Source: Arachis hypogaea (lineage: Eukaryota > Streptophyta > Magnoliopsida > Fabales > Fabaceae). From it: a DNA stretch of 64,000 bases. Every line of letters starts with the position of its first letter. Position 1 is the stretch's first letter. Below the pieces are notes generated by a model, which worked only from the letters and a program-made list of their open reading frames with translations, did not search any database and was not told where the DNA came from. The DNA is taken from assembly GCF_003086295.3 (NCBI RefSeq), contig NC_092051.1:80050445-80114444 (forward strand), written 5' to 3'. A program made the translations under genes and the position numbers. This document shows, piece by piece, positions 44,691-56,711 of this stretch.

Positions 44691-46713
44691 TGATGGGTGG
44701 AAATCAAATTTCCATACAAAACTCATCGGCAAGTGTACCGGGTCGCATTAAGTAGTAAGAACTCACAAGAGTGAAGTCAATCCTACAAGGATTGATGGAT
44801 CAAGCAACTTTAGTTAGTGATTAGTCTAGTCAAGCTAACATTGGTGAATTGAAGTAAAATTGAAGCAACAGAATGTAAATAGTAGTGAATTTAAAGTTGC
44901 AGAAAATAAATGAGCAGAATCTTAAAGAGCAAGAAATGTAAATTGACAGAATCTTAAATGACAAGAAATGTAAATTGTATCAAATATAAAGGGGGCTGGG
45001 TACTGGGAAATTAAAGAAAGCAATAGATCAAGAAATTGAAAAGAACTTAAGAACAAGCAACTGGAAATTTAAATTGCAGGAAGAATAAAGGAAGTTGGGT
45101 GCTAGAAATTAAAACAGGACTGAAAGATAAGAAGTGCAGTAAACTAAAGAGCTCTCAGATTATGAAATTTAGAAACAGATTGATTCAGTACCAAAACAGA
45201 AATGTAGAAGTGCAGAAGAATCAAAACAGCAAGAACTTAGATCTTTCATGAAATTCCAGAAGAAAAATTGACAATGGCAGAAGAGAGAAAATGAAACAGA
45301 AAGCAAAACTCAAATCTGATCCCCAATTCTTTAAAACTCAAAAAGGAAAATTAAAAGGGAGCTCTCTATTCTACTTCTACTCCTATTGCTCTCTAATAAA
45401 GCTAGCCTTTTTTCTAAAATGGAACAGATGCCTTTTTATAGGCTTTTTCAAAAATGAAAATGAAATTAAAATTGAAAATAAAACTACAAATAAAATGAAA
45501 TTCATAATCTAATTTATCCTTGTGCCTTTGAGTGATGTCAATTGGGCCTTGCTTGCTTCGGATTTAAATGAGAATGGATCCGGATACATTTGGTGACTTG
45601 GGTCTGTGAAGAATTTGGATACAAGATGGCACTTGATGGCAAGGGTTAGGAGTGGCTTGGTGACACTCCCAGGGGAGGGCTCCGTATGGTAAGTGAACGT
45701 AGCGTTCACTCTTGCCTTGTCCTAGGCTCCTTGGTTCGCTTTCGAGCCTTCCTCGTGCCGAGTTTCCTCTTTCCCATAGTTCTCAGTTGAGTAATGCAAC
45801 ATAGCGCTACTTTTATGCCTTGGTTTCCCTCTTCGAACCCCGGGCCGTTCCCTTTTGAATGCTGCGCCTTGTTTTTTACTTTTGTGAAGCCCGAAAATGT
45901 TGAAAGAGTTAACGTAGCACTGGCCTTGCTTAGTGTCAAGCCTTCTTTGTAACGCTCCATGAAGAATTCCAATGTAGCATTGCTTTTGCTTTTCTTCACT
46001 AGCACTTAATGAGAGAGCACTGCGCTCAATTAGAGAGCACTACTTCCTTTGTTGTGCGTTACTCCTTGTTCCCTTGCTTTATATTGCATGCTTTCATTAA
46101 AAGTGTTAATGCATTAATCGTAGAAGCCAATGCAAGCATGTAATGCATTATCAATTGCCAATTGGCATAATTAATTAAAGCTTCATGCATGCTTTCATTA
46201 CATTTAATTAACTATGCCAATGCATTAACGTTGCATTCTCCAATTCTTTCTCAATTAAATGCATGCATGCTTTATTAATTAGTAATGCCATTTAATGTAA
46301 AGATCATTCATTTCATGCATGCTTTCATTAATGCCTTGAAATAATATTACTTGCATGCATCCATTGTCTTTATTAGCCAATTAATTTAGCGTTCACTTTT
46401 TGCAATGCCATGGTTGATTGGCTTAAATGCATGCATAAGGCATTAATGCATGCCATGGCTTGATGGTCATGGGCCACGCTTTTAAAAGCGTGGCCTAAGG
46501 CTCCAAAATGTGCCCCAAAATTCCTCTTTTTTTCTTTTTAGCTTATTTTGTGATTTTTTTCTTCTTTTCCTTCTTATTTCCTACAAAATTTATAAAATCA
46601 AAAGATCAAAAAAATATACCAATTAAGCACAAAAGCATTCAATATTTAAGCACAAATCATCAATTTCTTGTATAAAAAATCATACAAAAATATGACATGA
46701 TGACATGTCATCA
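44691..46713 (-). repeat. 3' LTR of element E
   Basis: 2,023 bp; minus reading TGATGACATGTCATCA...GATTTCCACCCATCA. The AGCGCT palindromes present in the other LTR are here mostly AGCACT, AACGCT or AGCATT (45915-46055), i.e. CpG lost to TpG/CpA. It lacks a stretch of about 70 bp of CATGCATGC-rich sequence found at 62520-62590. Confidence 0.92.
46698..46713 (-). other. LTR-terminal palindrome of E (3' LTR)
   Basis: TGATGACATGTCATCA, perfect 16-bp palindrome forming the LTR terminus; also at 62974-62989. Confidence 0.85.
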
Positions 46714-46749
46714 CAACACCAAACTTAAACATTGCTTGTCCCCAAGCAA
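46714..46749 (-). promoter_or_regulatory. GGGA-loop hairpin and polypurine-tract region of E
   Basis: Minus strand TTGCTTG-GGGA-CAAGCAA (7-bp perfect stem, 46732-46749), then TGTTTAAGTTTGGTGTTG abutting the LTR. Same module as A, B and D although the LTR is unrelated. Confidence 0.85.
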
Positions 46750-48340
46750 GAAAAGAATCATGCAATAGAGATTTGACAATTCAAGGTAAGAAGAATAGCA
46801 ACTCAATGTTCATGGTTGGCTAGTTTTCTATGCATGCCACAATCACAAAAGAAATGTAAATGATTGATGCTTCTATCTAGCTCATTTTATGAAATCTTTT
46901 TCTTATGTTTCTTCCTTGAAAACAAGCTTTACATTCTCTTATTAGCTTCTCCTTTTGGGTGCTTTGCCCCGTGAGTTGATAACAAAGCTACGATTCTAAA
47001 TGCTTTATTTTCAAGTATTACCACTTGACACATAAAAACCACAAGCATTTAATTAGAGGACTTCATTAAGCTCATTTGTTTCTTTTTTTGACTCTCTAAT
47101 TATTGATGCTCAGAACCTTGAACTTTGAGGGAGTGCTTTTGCACTTGAGCCTAATCTTGACTCTAAGTGTTTTGTTTTCAAGCTTTTTGCTTGATACATA
47201 AACACCACAAGTACTTAAAAATGCAATTGTCATTGGTACTCAGAGCCTTCAGCTTTCTCATTCTTTCCCTTTTTCTTTTCTTGCCTTAATTTGCAATTGC
47301 TTCTTTAAGGTTTTCATGATTTCCAAAGATTTTACAAAATATTCTAGATGAAAACTTCAATTAAATAAAATCCAATGCAATTGAGCATTAACCATACTAG
47401 CCTTCCAACACTTGTATGTACATGCTAAATTCTTCTTAAATTCCTTGTTTGTTTATGATCATGATATTTTACTGCTTTGAACTCACAAAACTCAAGTTGA
47501 TAGTCATAATGTCATAGCAACATGTTGCAAATCAAAATTCAGGCTATGCTTATTCATACCACACATGAATACAGAGAAGATAGAGACAATCATGCAATTT
47601 AAAGTGCTGGAACAAATGAGAGAAAAAGGAACTTTACAACCTTGTAATTCATATTCTCTATTGTTGTCATTTTCCTTTTATTCTTCCCTTTCCCTTGCCA
47701 AACTCAGAATGCTTGCTCATCCTCAAGCAAGAATTAGAACAATGGCTATGGGGCTAAGATGGATCATGAATGTCTTACATAATGAAAAGTCAGTAGCACA
47801 TGTGTTTTAAGCAAGCAAATTTAAAGATAACAATCAAGGCACAAGAAACAGAGACATTGTAATTGCAAGCATAAGAGGGTGTGCATGATACATTGCATAA
47901 GGATATAAGTGGCACACCAAACTTAGTGTGGCATTCTCACTTGGAATTGATGCAAGTATCCCGTGTGGATTGGAAATAAATTTTGTGGCACAGCAACACC
48001 AAACTTAGAATGCAATCCTATGTCAATTTATTTGAACTAAAACTAAACAAAGGGAACTGTTATATGTTAAATACAATAACCAAGTCAGGAATCTGTCATG
48101 AATAAGGATTTCTTGGTGATGTATTAACAAAAACAGTTAAGGAGCAAAATAAATGAAAGCTTTAAAAACAAAGAAATGACTAAAACAGAAAAAAATTAGA
48201 CCAATAGAAAGATAATACTGTAAAGGCATTATGATTATGCAGACAGGTGGTGTTGTTGGATTTCTTGCATAGAGAATTAAGTGGCACACCAAACTTAGAA
48301 TCTTAGTGTGGCACATCAAAGAAATGAAATGTTACCCAAG
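46750..48340 (-). other. 3' UTR of element E
   Basis: No gene. Contains a second hairpin module at 47698-47731 and three copies of ACCAAACTTAG (near 47918, 48000 and 48289; minus CTAAGTTTGGT), two of them followed by GTGTGGCA. AT-rich elsewhere; short frames are not supported. Confidence 0.6.
47698..47731 (-). other. AGGA-loop hairpin plus tract-like motif of E (internal copy)
   Basis: Minus strand CTTGCTTG-AGGA-TGAGCAAG (8 pairs, two of them G-T), then CATTCTGAGTTTGGC: a decayed version of the same module. Confidence 0.65.
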
Positions 48341-48346
48341 GTTGGG

Positions 48347-49890
48347 TGATGAGCGGATAATTTATACGCTTTTTGGCATTATTTTTACATAGTTTTTAGT
48401 ATGTTCTAGTTAGTTTTTTTATATTTTTATTAGTTTTTAAATAAAAATCACATTTCTAGACTTTACTATGAGTTTGTGTGTTTTTCTATAATTTTAGATA
48501 TTTTCTGGCTGAAATTGAGGGACCTGAGCAAAAATCTGATTTAGAGGCTGAAAAAGGACTGCAGATGTTGTTGGATTCTGACCTCCCTGCACTCGAAGTA
48601 GATTTTCTGGAGCTACAAAAACCCAATTGGCACGCTCTCATTTGCGTTGGAAAGTAGACATCCAGGGCTTTCTAGAAATATATAATAGTCCATACTTTGC
48701 CCAAGTTATGACGACACAAATTGGCGTTTAACGCCAAGTCTTTACCCTATTCTGGCGTTAAACGCCAGAAACAGGTTGCAAACCAGAGTTAAATGCCAGA
48801 AATAGGCTACAACCTGGCGTTTAACTCCAAAAAACGTCTCTACATGTGTAAAGCTCAATGCTCAGCCCAAGCACACACCAAGTGAGCCCCGGAAGTGGAT
48901 TTCTGCACTATCTGCACTTAGTTACTTATTTTCTGTAACCCTAGCTACTAGTTTAGTATAAAAACAACTTTTAGAGATTTATTTTACATCTGATGACATT
49001 TTACACGTTTCATATTGTATTTCTGACAGCATGAGTCTCTAAACCCCATGGTTGGGGTGAGGAGCTCTGCTATGTCTTGATGAATTAATGCAATTACATC
49101 TGTTTTCTATTCAATCACGCTTGTTTCTGTTCTAAGATACTCGCTTGTATTTAACCGTGATGAATGTGATGACCCATGACACTCATCACCATTCTCAACC
49201 TATGAACGCGTGCCTGACAACCACTTCCGTTCTGCCTTAGATTGAGTGTGTATCTCTTAGCCTCTTGGTTCATTATCAGAGTCTTCGTGGTATAGGCTAG
49301 GATTATTGGCAGCCATTTCTGAGATCCAGAAAGTCTAAACCTTGTCTGTGGTATTCCGAGTAGGATCTGGGATGGGATGACTGTGACGAGCTTCAATCTC
49401 ACGAGTGTTGGGCGTAGTGACAGATGCAAAAGGATCAATGGATCCTATTCCAACATGAGTGAGAACCGACATATGATTAGCCATGCGGTGACCGTGTATT
49501 TGGACCATTTTCACTGAAAGGATGGATGATAGCCATTAACAACGGTGATCCACGAACTTACAGCTTGCCATAGATGGAGCCTTGCATGCGTGAAGAAGAA
49601 GACAGTAGAAAAGCAGAGATTCGAAAGACAGAGCATCTCCAAATCCTCAATCTGTTCTCCATTACTGCATAACAAGTATTATTTATTTTATGCTATTTAC
49701 TCTTCATAAATATAATCACTCTTATCATTGATTTCCTGACTAAGAATTACAAAATAGCCATAGCTTGCTTCAAGCCGAAAATCTCCGTGGGATCGATCCT
49801 TACTCACGTAAGGTATTACTTGGACGACCCAGTGCACTTGCTGGTTAGTAGTACGAGTTGTGAAAAGTGTGATTTACAATTCGTGCACCA
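48347..49890 (+). repeat. 5' LTR of element D
   Basis: 1,544 bp, TGATGAGCGGATAATTTATACGC...ATTCGTGCACCA. Palindromes at 48722-48830 (TGGCGTTTAACGCCA, TGGCGTTAAACGCCA, CTGGCGTTTAACTCCA). TATA-like motif at 48957-48963. Confidence 0.95.
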
Positions 49891-49896
49891 AGTTTT

Positions 49897-49913
49897 TGGC
49901 ACCGTTGCCAGGG
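49897..49913 (+). other. Primer-binding site of element D
   Basis: TGGCACCGTTGCCAGGG, the tRNA-Asp site with two G-to-A changes, six bases after the LTR. Confidence 0.88.
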
Positions 49914-50968
49914 ATTGTTCGAGTTTGGACAACTGACGGTTTATTTTGTTGCTTAGATTAGGAAAAATTTTTCTTTTTGGTTTAGAGTCTTCTATTATTG
50001 TTTTTGGTTAAAATTTTAAAATCCTTATTTTATTTTTCTAAATTATTTTCAAAAATTTTCAAAACCAATAACTTCATGATTTAGTCTTCTGTTTGAGTTT
50101 AGTTTCATATTTTAAGTTTGGTGTCCTTTGTGTTTCTTTTTTCTAAAAATTTTTAAAAATTTGTTCTTGGTGTTCATCTTGATCTTCAAAGTATTTTTGG
50201 TGTTCATCTTGACATTCAAAGCTTGCTTGTTTGTTTTCTTTGTTTTGATCTAAAAATTCTAAGTTTGGTGTCATTTTATTGTTTTTCTCTCTCCTCATTA
50301 ATTCCAAAAATATCTTTTCCCTTTATTTTAATTAAATTTTTGAAATTTCCCTTTAAAAATTTAGATTTTTATTTTAAATTTTTTATCTTATCTTAGTTTT
50401 AAATTTCAATATTCAAATATTTTTCAAAAAAAAAATTATATCTTTTTCAAAATCATTTTATTTCAAATTTCAATTTTCAAAATTTGAAAATCTTTTATAA
50501 AATTTTTCAAAATCTTTTTCCTTTTAGACATAATTTTCAAAATTCTTGTCCTATTTTACTATTTTGATTGAAAAATTTTGAGTTTGGTGTTTCCTTGTTA
50601 AGAAAATTCCAATCTTTAAAATTTTAAAATCATATATCTTTCAAATCTTTTCCTTTGTTTACTTTCTTACAAGTATCTTTAATTTTAAGACATATCTTTT
50701 TCAAAACTCCCTAACCACTTTCTCTCCTTTCAATTTTCGAAAATCATATCCAAAATTTTTCAAATCTTTTTAATTAATTAGCCATTTTAGCATTCGAATT
50801 ATTTATTTATTTATTTTATTTTACTTTTTCTCTTAGTTTTTGAAACTTATATTTTATTTTCCAATTTTTTATTTTATTTCTTTCTTTTTAATTCGGTTTA
50901 TCCTTAATTAAATAAAAAATCTATATATATATTTTAATTACAATCCACATCATCTGCCTTTCTCCATC
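49914..50968 (+). other. Leader of element D
   Basis: AT-rich, no gene. Copies of TTTAAGTTTGGTGTC (50111-50125), TCTAAGTTTGGTGTC (50258-50272) and TTGAGTTTGGTGT (near 50578), as in the leader of B. Confidence 0.65.
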
Positions 50969-52000
50969 ATGGACTTAAGTGGAAATGAACAGTCCAAAAG
51001 GACTTTGGGGTCATATGCTAACCCTATTACTGCTGCATACGGGAGTAGTATCTGTATACCTCCCATCAGAGCAAGCAGTTTTGAGCTAAATCCTCAGCTC
51101 ATTGTCATGGTGCAGCAAAATTGCCAGTATTCAGGTCTTCCATAGGAAGAACCTACTGAGTTTCTGGCACAGTTCTTGCAAATTGATGACACAGTGCGTG
51201 ACAAGGAGGTAGATCAGGATGTATACAGGCTGTTACTGTTTCCATTTGCTGTAAAAGATCAAGCTAAGAGGTGGTTAAATAACCAACCCACAGCAAGCAT
51301 AAGAACATGGAAACAGTTATCAGACAAATTCCTGAATTAATATTTCCCTCCAAAAAGGATGACACAGCTAAGGCTGGACATCCAAGGCTTTAAACAAGAG
51401 GATGATGAATCCCTCTATAATGCGTGGGAGATGTACAGAGGGATGCTAAGGAAATGCCCTTCTGAAATGTTTTTAGAGTAGGTGCAGTTAGACATCTTCT
51501 ACTATGGGCTTACAGAAAAAGCTCAGATATCTCTAGACCACTCAGCTGGTGGATCTATACACATGAGAAAGATTGTTGAAGAGGCTCAAGAGCTTATTGA
51601 TATAGTTGCTAGAAATCAGCATCTGTACATAAGTAATGAGTCCTCCATGAGAGAAGAAGCTAAGGCAGTATCAACTGACTTTAGTCCTCAGGAACAAGTT
51701 GCTGAACTCAATCAGCAACTATCTTCTATAACAAGGCAGTTAGCAGAATTTAAGGAGATGCTACAAGAAACCAAAATTGCCAACAAGGATATGGAATCAC
51801 AATTGAATCAGACAAAACAGCAGTTATCAAAATAGAAAACAGAGGAGTGCCAAGCAGTTCAATTAAGAAGCGGAAAAACATTAAATACTCCAACTCAAAG
51901 CAGCAGAAAGCCAAGAAAAGAACAGCTGATAGAGGATGAGCGACATGCTACCCAAAATCCCTCTGAAGATAGTAAGAGCCCAGAGAGGAATATGTCTGGC
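50969..52000 (+). pseudogene. gag: Element D gag
   Basis: ATG 50969 (MDLSGNEQSKRTLGSYANPI). Stops near 51145, 51338 and 51479 and at 51833 interrupt an otherwise B-like gag (YRLLLFPFAVKDQAKRWLNN, LDIFYYGLTEKAQISLDHSAGG). The helical C-terminal part (AELNQQLSSITRQLAEFKEML) is the best-preserved. No zinc knuckle seen. Confidence 0.85.
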
Positions 52001-53008
52001 GATCAAACACCAGAAACAGGTGAAAAACTGGCGTTAAACTCCAATTCCACGTCCAGTTCTGGCGTTCAAACGCCAGTGAGGGATCAGACACCTGCAAGTG
52101 CTGATGCTAACTCCCTCAAGAAGGCTTCTCAACCTGCCTCTGTAGGAATTAAACCTGCAGCAACTAAGGTTGAAGAATATAAAGCCAAAATACCTTATCC
52201 TCAGAAAATCCGCCAAGCAGAATAGGATAAACAATTTGCTCGCTTTGCAGATTATCTCAGGACTCTTGAAATAAAGATTCCATTTGCAGAGGCACTTGAG
52301 CAAATACCCTCTTATGCTAAGTTCATGAAAGAGATCTTAAGTCATAAGAGGGATTGGAGAGAAACAGAAAAAGTTTTTCTCACTGAAGAGTGCAGTGCAG
52401 TCATCCTAACAAGCTTACCAGAGAAGCTTAAGGATCCCGAAAGCTTTATGATACCATGCACACTAGAGGGTACTTGTACCAAGACAGCTCTATGCGACCT
52501 TGGGGCAAGTATCAATCTAATCCCTGCATCCACTATCAGAAAGCTTGGCTTGACTGAAGAGGTTAAACCAATCCGGATATGTCTTCAACTTGCTGATGGC
52601 ACCATTAAATATCCATCAGGCATAATTGAGGACATGATTGTCAAGGTTGGGCCATTTGCCTTTCCCACTGACTTTGTAGTGCTGGAGATGGAGGAGCACA
52701 AGAGTGCAACTCTCATTCTAGGAAGACCTTTCCTAGCAACTGGACAAACCCTCATTGATGTCCAAAAAGGGGAAGTGACCTTAAGAGTCAATGAGGATGA
52801 GTTCAGACTAAATGCTGTTGAGGCAATGAAGCATCCAGACACATCAAAAGACTGCATGCGTGTTGATATTATTGACTCCCTGGTAGAGGAGATCAACATG
52901 GCTGAGAGTCTCGAATCAGAGCTAGAAGACATCTTTAAAGATGTTCAGCCTGATCTGGAGGAATCAGAGGAAATAAAAGAGCCTCTGAAAATTCCTCAGG
53001 AAGAGTAG
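52001..53008 (+). pseudogene. Element D linker and retropepsin
   Basis: The linker has a short palindrome group (52028-52078, CTGGCGTTAAACTCC and CTGGCGTTCAAACGCCAG). A stop at 52223. Protease 52325-53008 is open over its whole length with an intact CDLGASINLIPAS active site and ATLILGRPFLATGQTLIDV, then the acidic spacer and a TAG at 53006. Confidence 0.87.
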
Positions 53009-54522
53009 AAACCTCCTAAACCCAAGCTCAACCCACTACCACCATCCCTGAAATATGCATTTCGGGCAGAAGGTGACACTTTTCCAATGATCATAAGCTC
53101 TGCTTTAAATCCACAGGAAGAGAAAGCATTACTTCAAGTGCTAAGGACACACAAGGCAGCTCTTGGGTGGTCCATAAGTGATCTTAAGGGCATCAGCCCA
53201 GCAAGATACATGCACAAGATCCTATTGGAGGATGATACTAAGCCAGTGGTTCAACCACAGAGGCGGCTAAATCCAGCCATGAAGGAGGTGGTGCATAAAG
53301 AGGTCACCAAGTTACTAGAGGCTGGGATTATTTATCCTATTTCTGATAGCCCCTGGATGAGCCCTATCCAAGTTGTCCCCAAGAAGGAAGGCATGACAGT
53401 GGTTCATAATAAAAGAAATGAACTGGTTCCTACAAGAACAGTTACAGGGTGGCGTATGTGTATTGATTACAGAAGGCTCAATACAGCCACCAGGAAGGAT
53501 CACTTTCCTTTACCATTCATAGACCAGATGCTAGAAAGACTAGCAGGTCATGAATACTACTACTTTTTGGATGGCTATTCAGGTTATAACTAAACTGCAG
53601 TAGATCCTTAGGACCAAGAGAAAACAACATTCACATGTCCTTCTGGAGTGTTTGCCTACAGAAGGATGCTTTTGGTCTGTGCAATGCACCTGCAACCTTT
53701 CAGAGGTGCATGCTTTCTATCTTCTCTGATATGGTAGAGAAATTTTTGGAAGTCTTCATGGATGACTTTTCAGTCTTTGGAGACTCATTCAGCTCCTGCC
53801 TTAACCATTTAGCACTTGTTCTGAGAAAATGCTAAGAGACCAACCTAGTTTTAAACTGGAAAAAATGTCACTTTATGGTGACTCAAGGGATTGTCCTTGG
53901 GCATAAAATTTTAAACAAAGGAATAGAGGTGGATCAAGCTAAAGTTGAAGTAATTGAAAAATTACCACCACCTGCCAATGTTAAGGCAATCAGAAGCTTT
54001 CTGGGGCATGCCGGATTCTATAGGAGGTTTATAAAGGATTTTTCAAAAATTGCAAAACCTCTGAGCAATCTGCTAGCTGCTGACATGCCATTTGTGTTTG
54101 ACACAGAGTGTCTACAGGCGTTTGAAACTCTGAAAGCTAAGCTGGTCACAGCACCAGTTATTTCTGTTCCAGACTGGACATTACCATTCGAACTAATGTG
54201 TGATGCCAGTAACCATGTCATTGGTGCAGTATTGGGACAGAGGCATAACAAGCTTCTGCATGTCATTTATTATGCAAGCCGTGTGTTAAATGATGCCCAG
54301 AAAAATTACACAACCACAGAAAAAGAATTGCTTGCAGTGGTTTATGCCATTGACAAGTTTAGATCATACTTAGTAGGATCAAAAGTGATTGTGTACACTG
54401 ACCATGCTGCTCTTAAATATCTACTTACAAAGCAGGATTCAAAACCCAGGCTCATAAGATGGGTGTTGCTTCTGCAAGAGTTTGATATAGAAATAAGAGA
54501 CAGAAAAGGGACAGAGAACTAA
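53009..54522 (+). pseudogene. Element D reverse transcriptase and RNase H
   Basis: RT blocks PISDSPWMSPIQVVPKK, WRMCIDYRRLNTATRKDHFPLPFID, YFLDGYSGYN then TAA at 53591 (the same stop as B), a further TAG three codons before EKTTF, a small deletion near 53668 that shifts frame before FGLCNAPATFQRCM, the intact FMDDFSVFGDSF motif, [11 protein letters not shown]. RNase [46 protein letters not shown]. It ends at a TAA at 54520. Confidence 0.88.
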
Positions 54523-55893
54523 GTGGCTGATCATCTGTCCCGGATAGAACCAGTTGAAGGGGCATCCTTTCCCTCTATTGAGATCTCTGAAACCTTTCTG
54601 GATGAGTAATTGTTTGCCATTCAGAAAACACCATGGTTTGCAGACATTGCAAACTATAAAGCTGCAAGATTCATACCCAAAGAGTACAGCAGGAAACAAA
54701 AGAAAAAATTAATTACTGATACAAAGTACTACCTGTGGGATGAACCATATCTCTTTAAGAGATGTGCAGACAGAATAATCCGTAGGTGTGTGCCTAGAGA
54801 AGAAGCACAGAAGATCCTATGGCATTGTCATGGATCACAATATGTAAGACATTTTGGAGGTGAGCGAACAGCCACAAAAGTCCTCCAATGTGGCTTCTTT
54901 TGGCCCACTCTCTATAAAGACTCCCGAGAGTTTGTGCATAATTGTGACAGCTGCCAGAGAGCTGGTAATCTGCCTCATAGTTACGCCATGCCTCAACAAA
55001 GGATCTTAGAGATTGAGTTATTTGACGTATGGGGTATTGACTTCATGGGGCCTTTTCCACCATCATACTCAAACACTTATATTCTGGTGGCAGTCGACTA
55101 TGTATCCAAGTGGGTAGAGGCAATTGTAACACCCACCAATAATACTAAGACAGTGCTGAAGTTCCTCTAGAAACATATCTTCAGCAGATTTGGTGTCCCT
55201 ATAGCACTAATCAGTGATGGGGGCACTCACTTCTGCAAGAAACAACTTTACTCTGCAATGGTCCATATGTAATTAGCCACAAGGTGGCAACTCCATATCA
55301 TCCACAGGCAAATGGGCAAGCTAAAGTCTCTAATAGAGAACTAAAAAGAATCCTGGAACGGACTGTAAGTACCCGTAGAAAGGTTTGGACAAGAAACTTG
55401 GATGACGCTCTGTGGGCATACAGAACAGTATTCGAGACTCCTATAGGGACCTCTCCATACCAACTTGTGTATGGTAAGGCCTGTCATCTGCCCGTGGAAC
55501 TGGAGCATAAGGCCTACTGGGCAACCAGATTCCCAAACTTTGATGCCAAATTAGCTGGAGAAAAAAGATTGCTCCAGCTAAATGAGCTAGAGGAATTCAG
55601 ACTCACTGCTTTACAAAGAGAAAGCAAAAAGGTGGTATGACAGAAAGCTGCCATCTAGAGTCTTTGAACCAGGACAGAAGATTCTGCTGTTTAACTCTAG
55701 GCTCAGATTATTTCCTGGGAAACTGAAATCCCGGTGGAGGGGACCATATGTGATTACAAGTGTGTCACCATATGGCTATGTGGAGCTTCAAGACATTGAC
55801 TCTAATAAGAAGTTTATTGTTAATGGACAGAGAGTCAAGCATTATCTTGAAGGCAATCTTGAGCAAGAATGCTCAAAGCTGAGACTATATTAA
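54523..55893 (+). pseudogene. Element D integrase, catalytic Glu replaced
   Basis: Zinc region [14 protein letters not shown]...[10 protein letters not shown] intact. [10 protein letters not shown] and LISDGGTHF supply both Asp residues; after a stop at 55168 and a frame disturbance near 55270, the Glu motif reads [10 protein letters not shown], a Glu-to-Lys change where B has [11 protein letters not shown] deletion near 55610 shifts frame before the C-terminal domain (KLKSRWRGPYVITSVSPYGYVELQDID), which ends at 55893. Confidence 0.87.
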
Positions 55894-55934
55894 AAGCTCA
55901 GCAAGGTCCAACTAAAGACAATAAAGAAGCGCTT

Positions 55935-55952
55935 ATTGGGAGGCAACCCAAT
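55935..55952 (+). other. Post-pol hairpin of element D
   Basis: ATTGGG-AGGCAA-CCCAAT: the outermost pair is A-T where A, E and G have G-C, so pairing is kept. Preceded by AAGAAGCGCTT. Confidence 0.8.
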
Positions 55953-56087
55953 TTTTACTTATCTATGTTAATTTTCTGTTTTCCTTTTTTATTTTATGTT
56001 TTCTTTAGGACGATGATCATGTGGAGTCACAGAAATCAAAGCAAAGTCAAAAACAGCATTAAAAATAGCTCACCCTGGAGAAAGAGC

Positions 56088-56278
56088 TTACTGGCGTTTA
56101 AACGCTAGTAAGAAGCATCAGACTGGCGTTTAATGCCAGAAAGAAGCATCAAGCTGGCGTTAAACGCTAGAAACAAGCACCAAGTTGGCGTTGAACGCCA
56201 AGAAAGGGAGAAAAACTGGTGTTTAACGCCAGAAACAAGCAACAGTCTAGCATTAAACGCTAGGATTGCACTCTAAGG
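56088..56278 (+). repeat. Palindrome cluster, 3' UTR of D
   Basis: Series of CTGGCGTTTAAACGCTAG, CTGGCGTTTAATGCCAG, CTGGCGTTAAACGCTAG, TTGGCGTTGAACGCCAA and CTGGTGTTTAACGCCAG, each separated by AAGAAGCA-like spacers of about 10-15 bases. Confidence 0.87.
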
Positions 56279-56508
56279 GCATTTTGCATGCCTCAATGGA
56301 GCAGGGATGCTAAATCCTTGACCCCTCAAGATCTGTGGACCCCACAGGAATCCCACCTCTTCTTCTCTCCTCTTCACACCTTTCCATAACACTCTTCTCC
56401 ATACTCTCTTCACCACTCACATCCATCCATCATAAACCCCTCATAAAGATTCTCACCCTCCCTTGGCCTAACCCACCACACATTTCCATCTCCTCCTTTC
56501 TTTCTTAT
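56279..56508 (+). other. Pyrimidine-rich spacer of D
   Basis: C/T-rich sequence with TCTTC and CATCC runs, no supported gene; matches the spacer of A at 2241-2607 in place and composition. Confidence 0.5.
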
Positions 56509-56547
56509 TTTGCTCGAGGACGAGCAAACATTTTATGTTTGGTGTGG
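56509..56547 (+). other. AGGA-loop hairpin plus internal purine-tract-like motif (D, copy 1)
   Basis: TTTGCTCG-AGGA-CGAGCAAA, a perfect 8-bp stem, then CATTTTATGTTTGGTGTGG. Confidence 0.83.
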
Positions 56548-56580
56548 AAAAAGCCCCGCTATTTAATTTTCCATAACCAT

Positions 56581-56711
56581 ATGGCACCTTCCATGAGATT
56601 ATAGAAGATCAAAGAGCTATGAGGGAGGAGCAACAAAGGCAAGAAAGAGACATAGAGGAGCTCAAGAGCACCATTGGTTCTTCAAGAGGAAGAAGACGCC
56701 ACCCTTACTAA
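56581..56711 (+). pseudogene. Internally deleted 3' ORF of element D
   Basis: ATGGCACC at the start matches A at 2680; the next bases already match A from about 3675, so nearly the whole 3' ORF is gone. CACC occurs at both A breakpoints. The tail reads REEQQRQERDIEELKSTIGSSRGRRRHPY. A different and larger deletion than in B. Confidence 0.75.
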
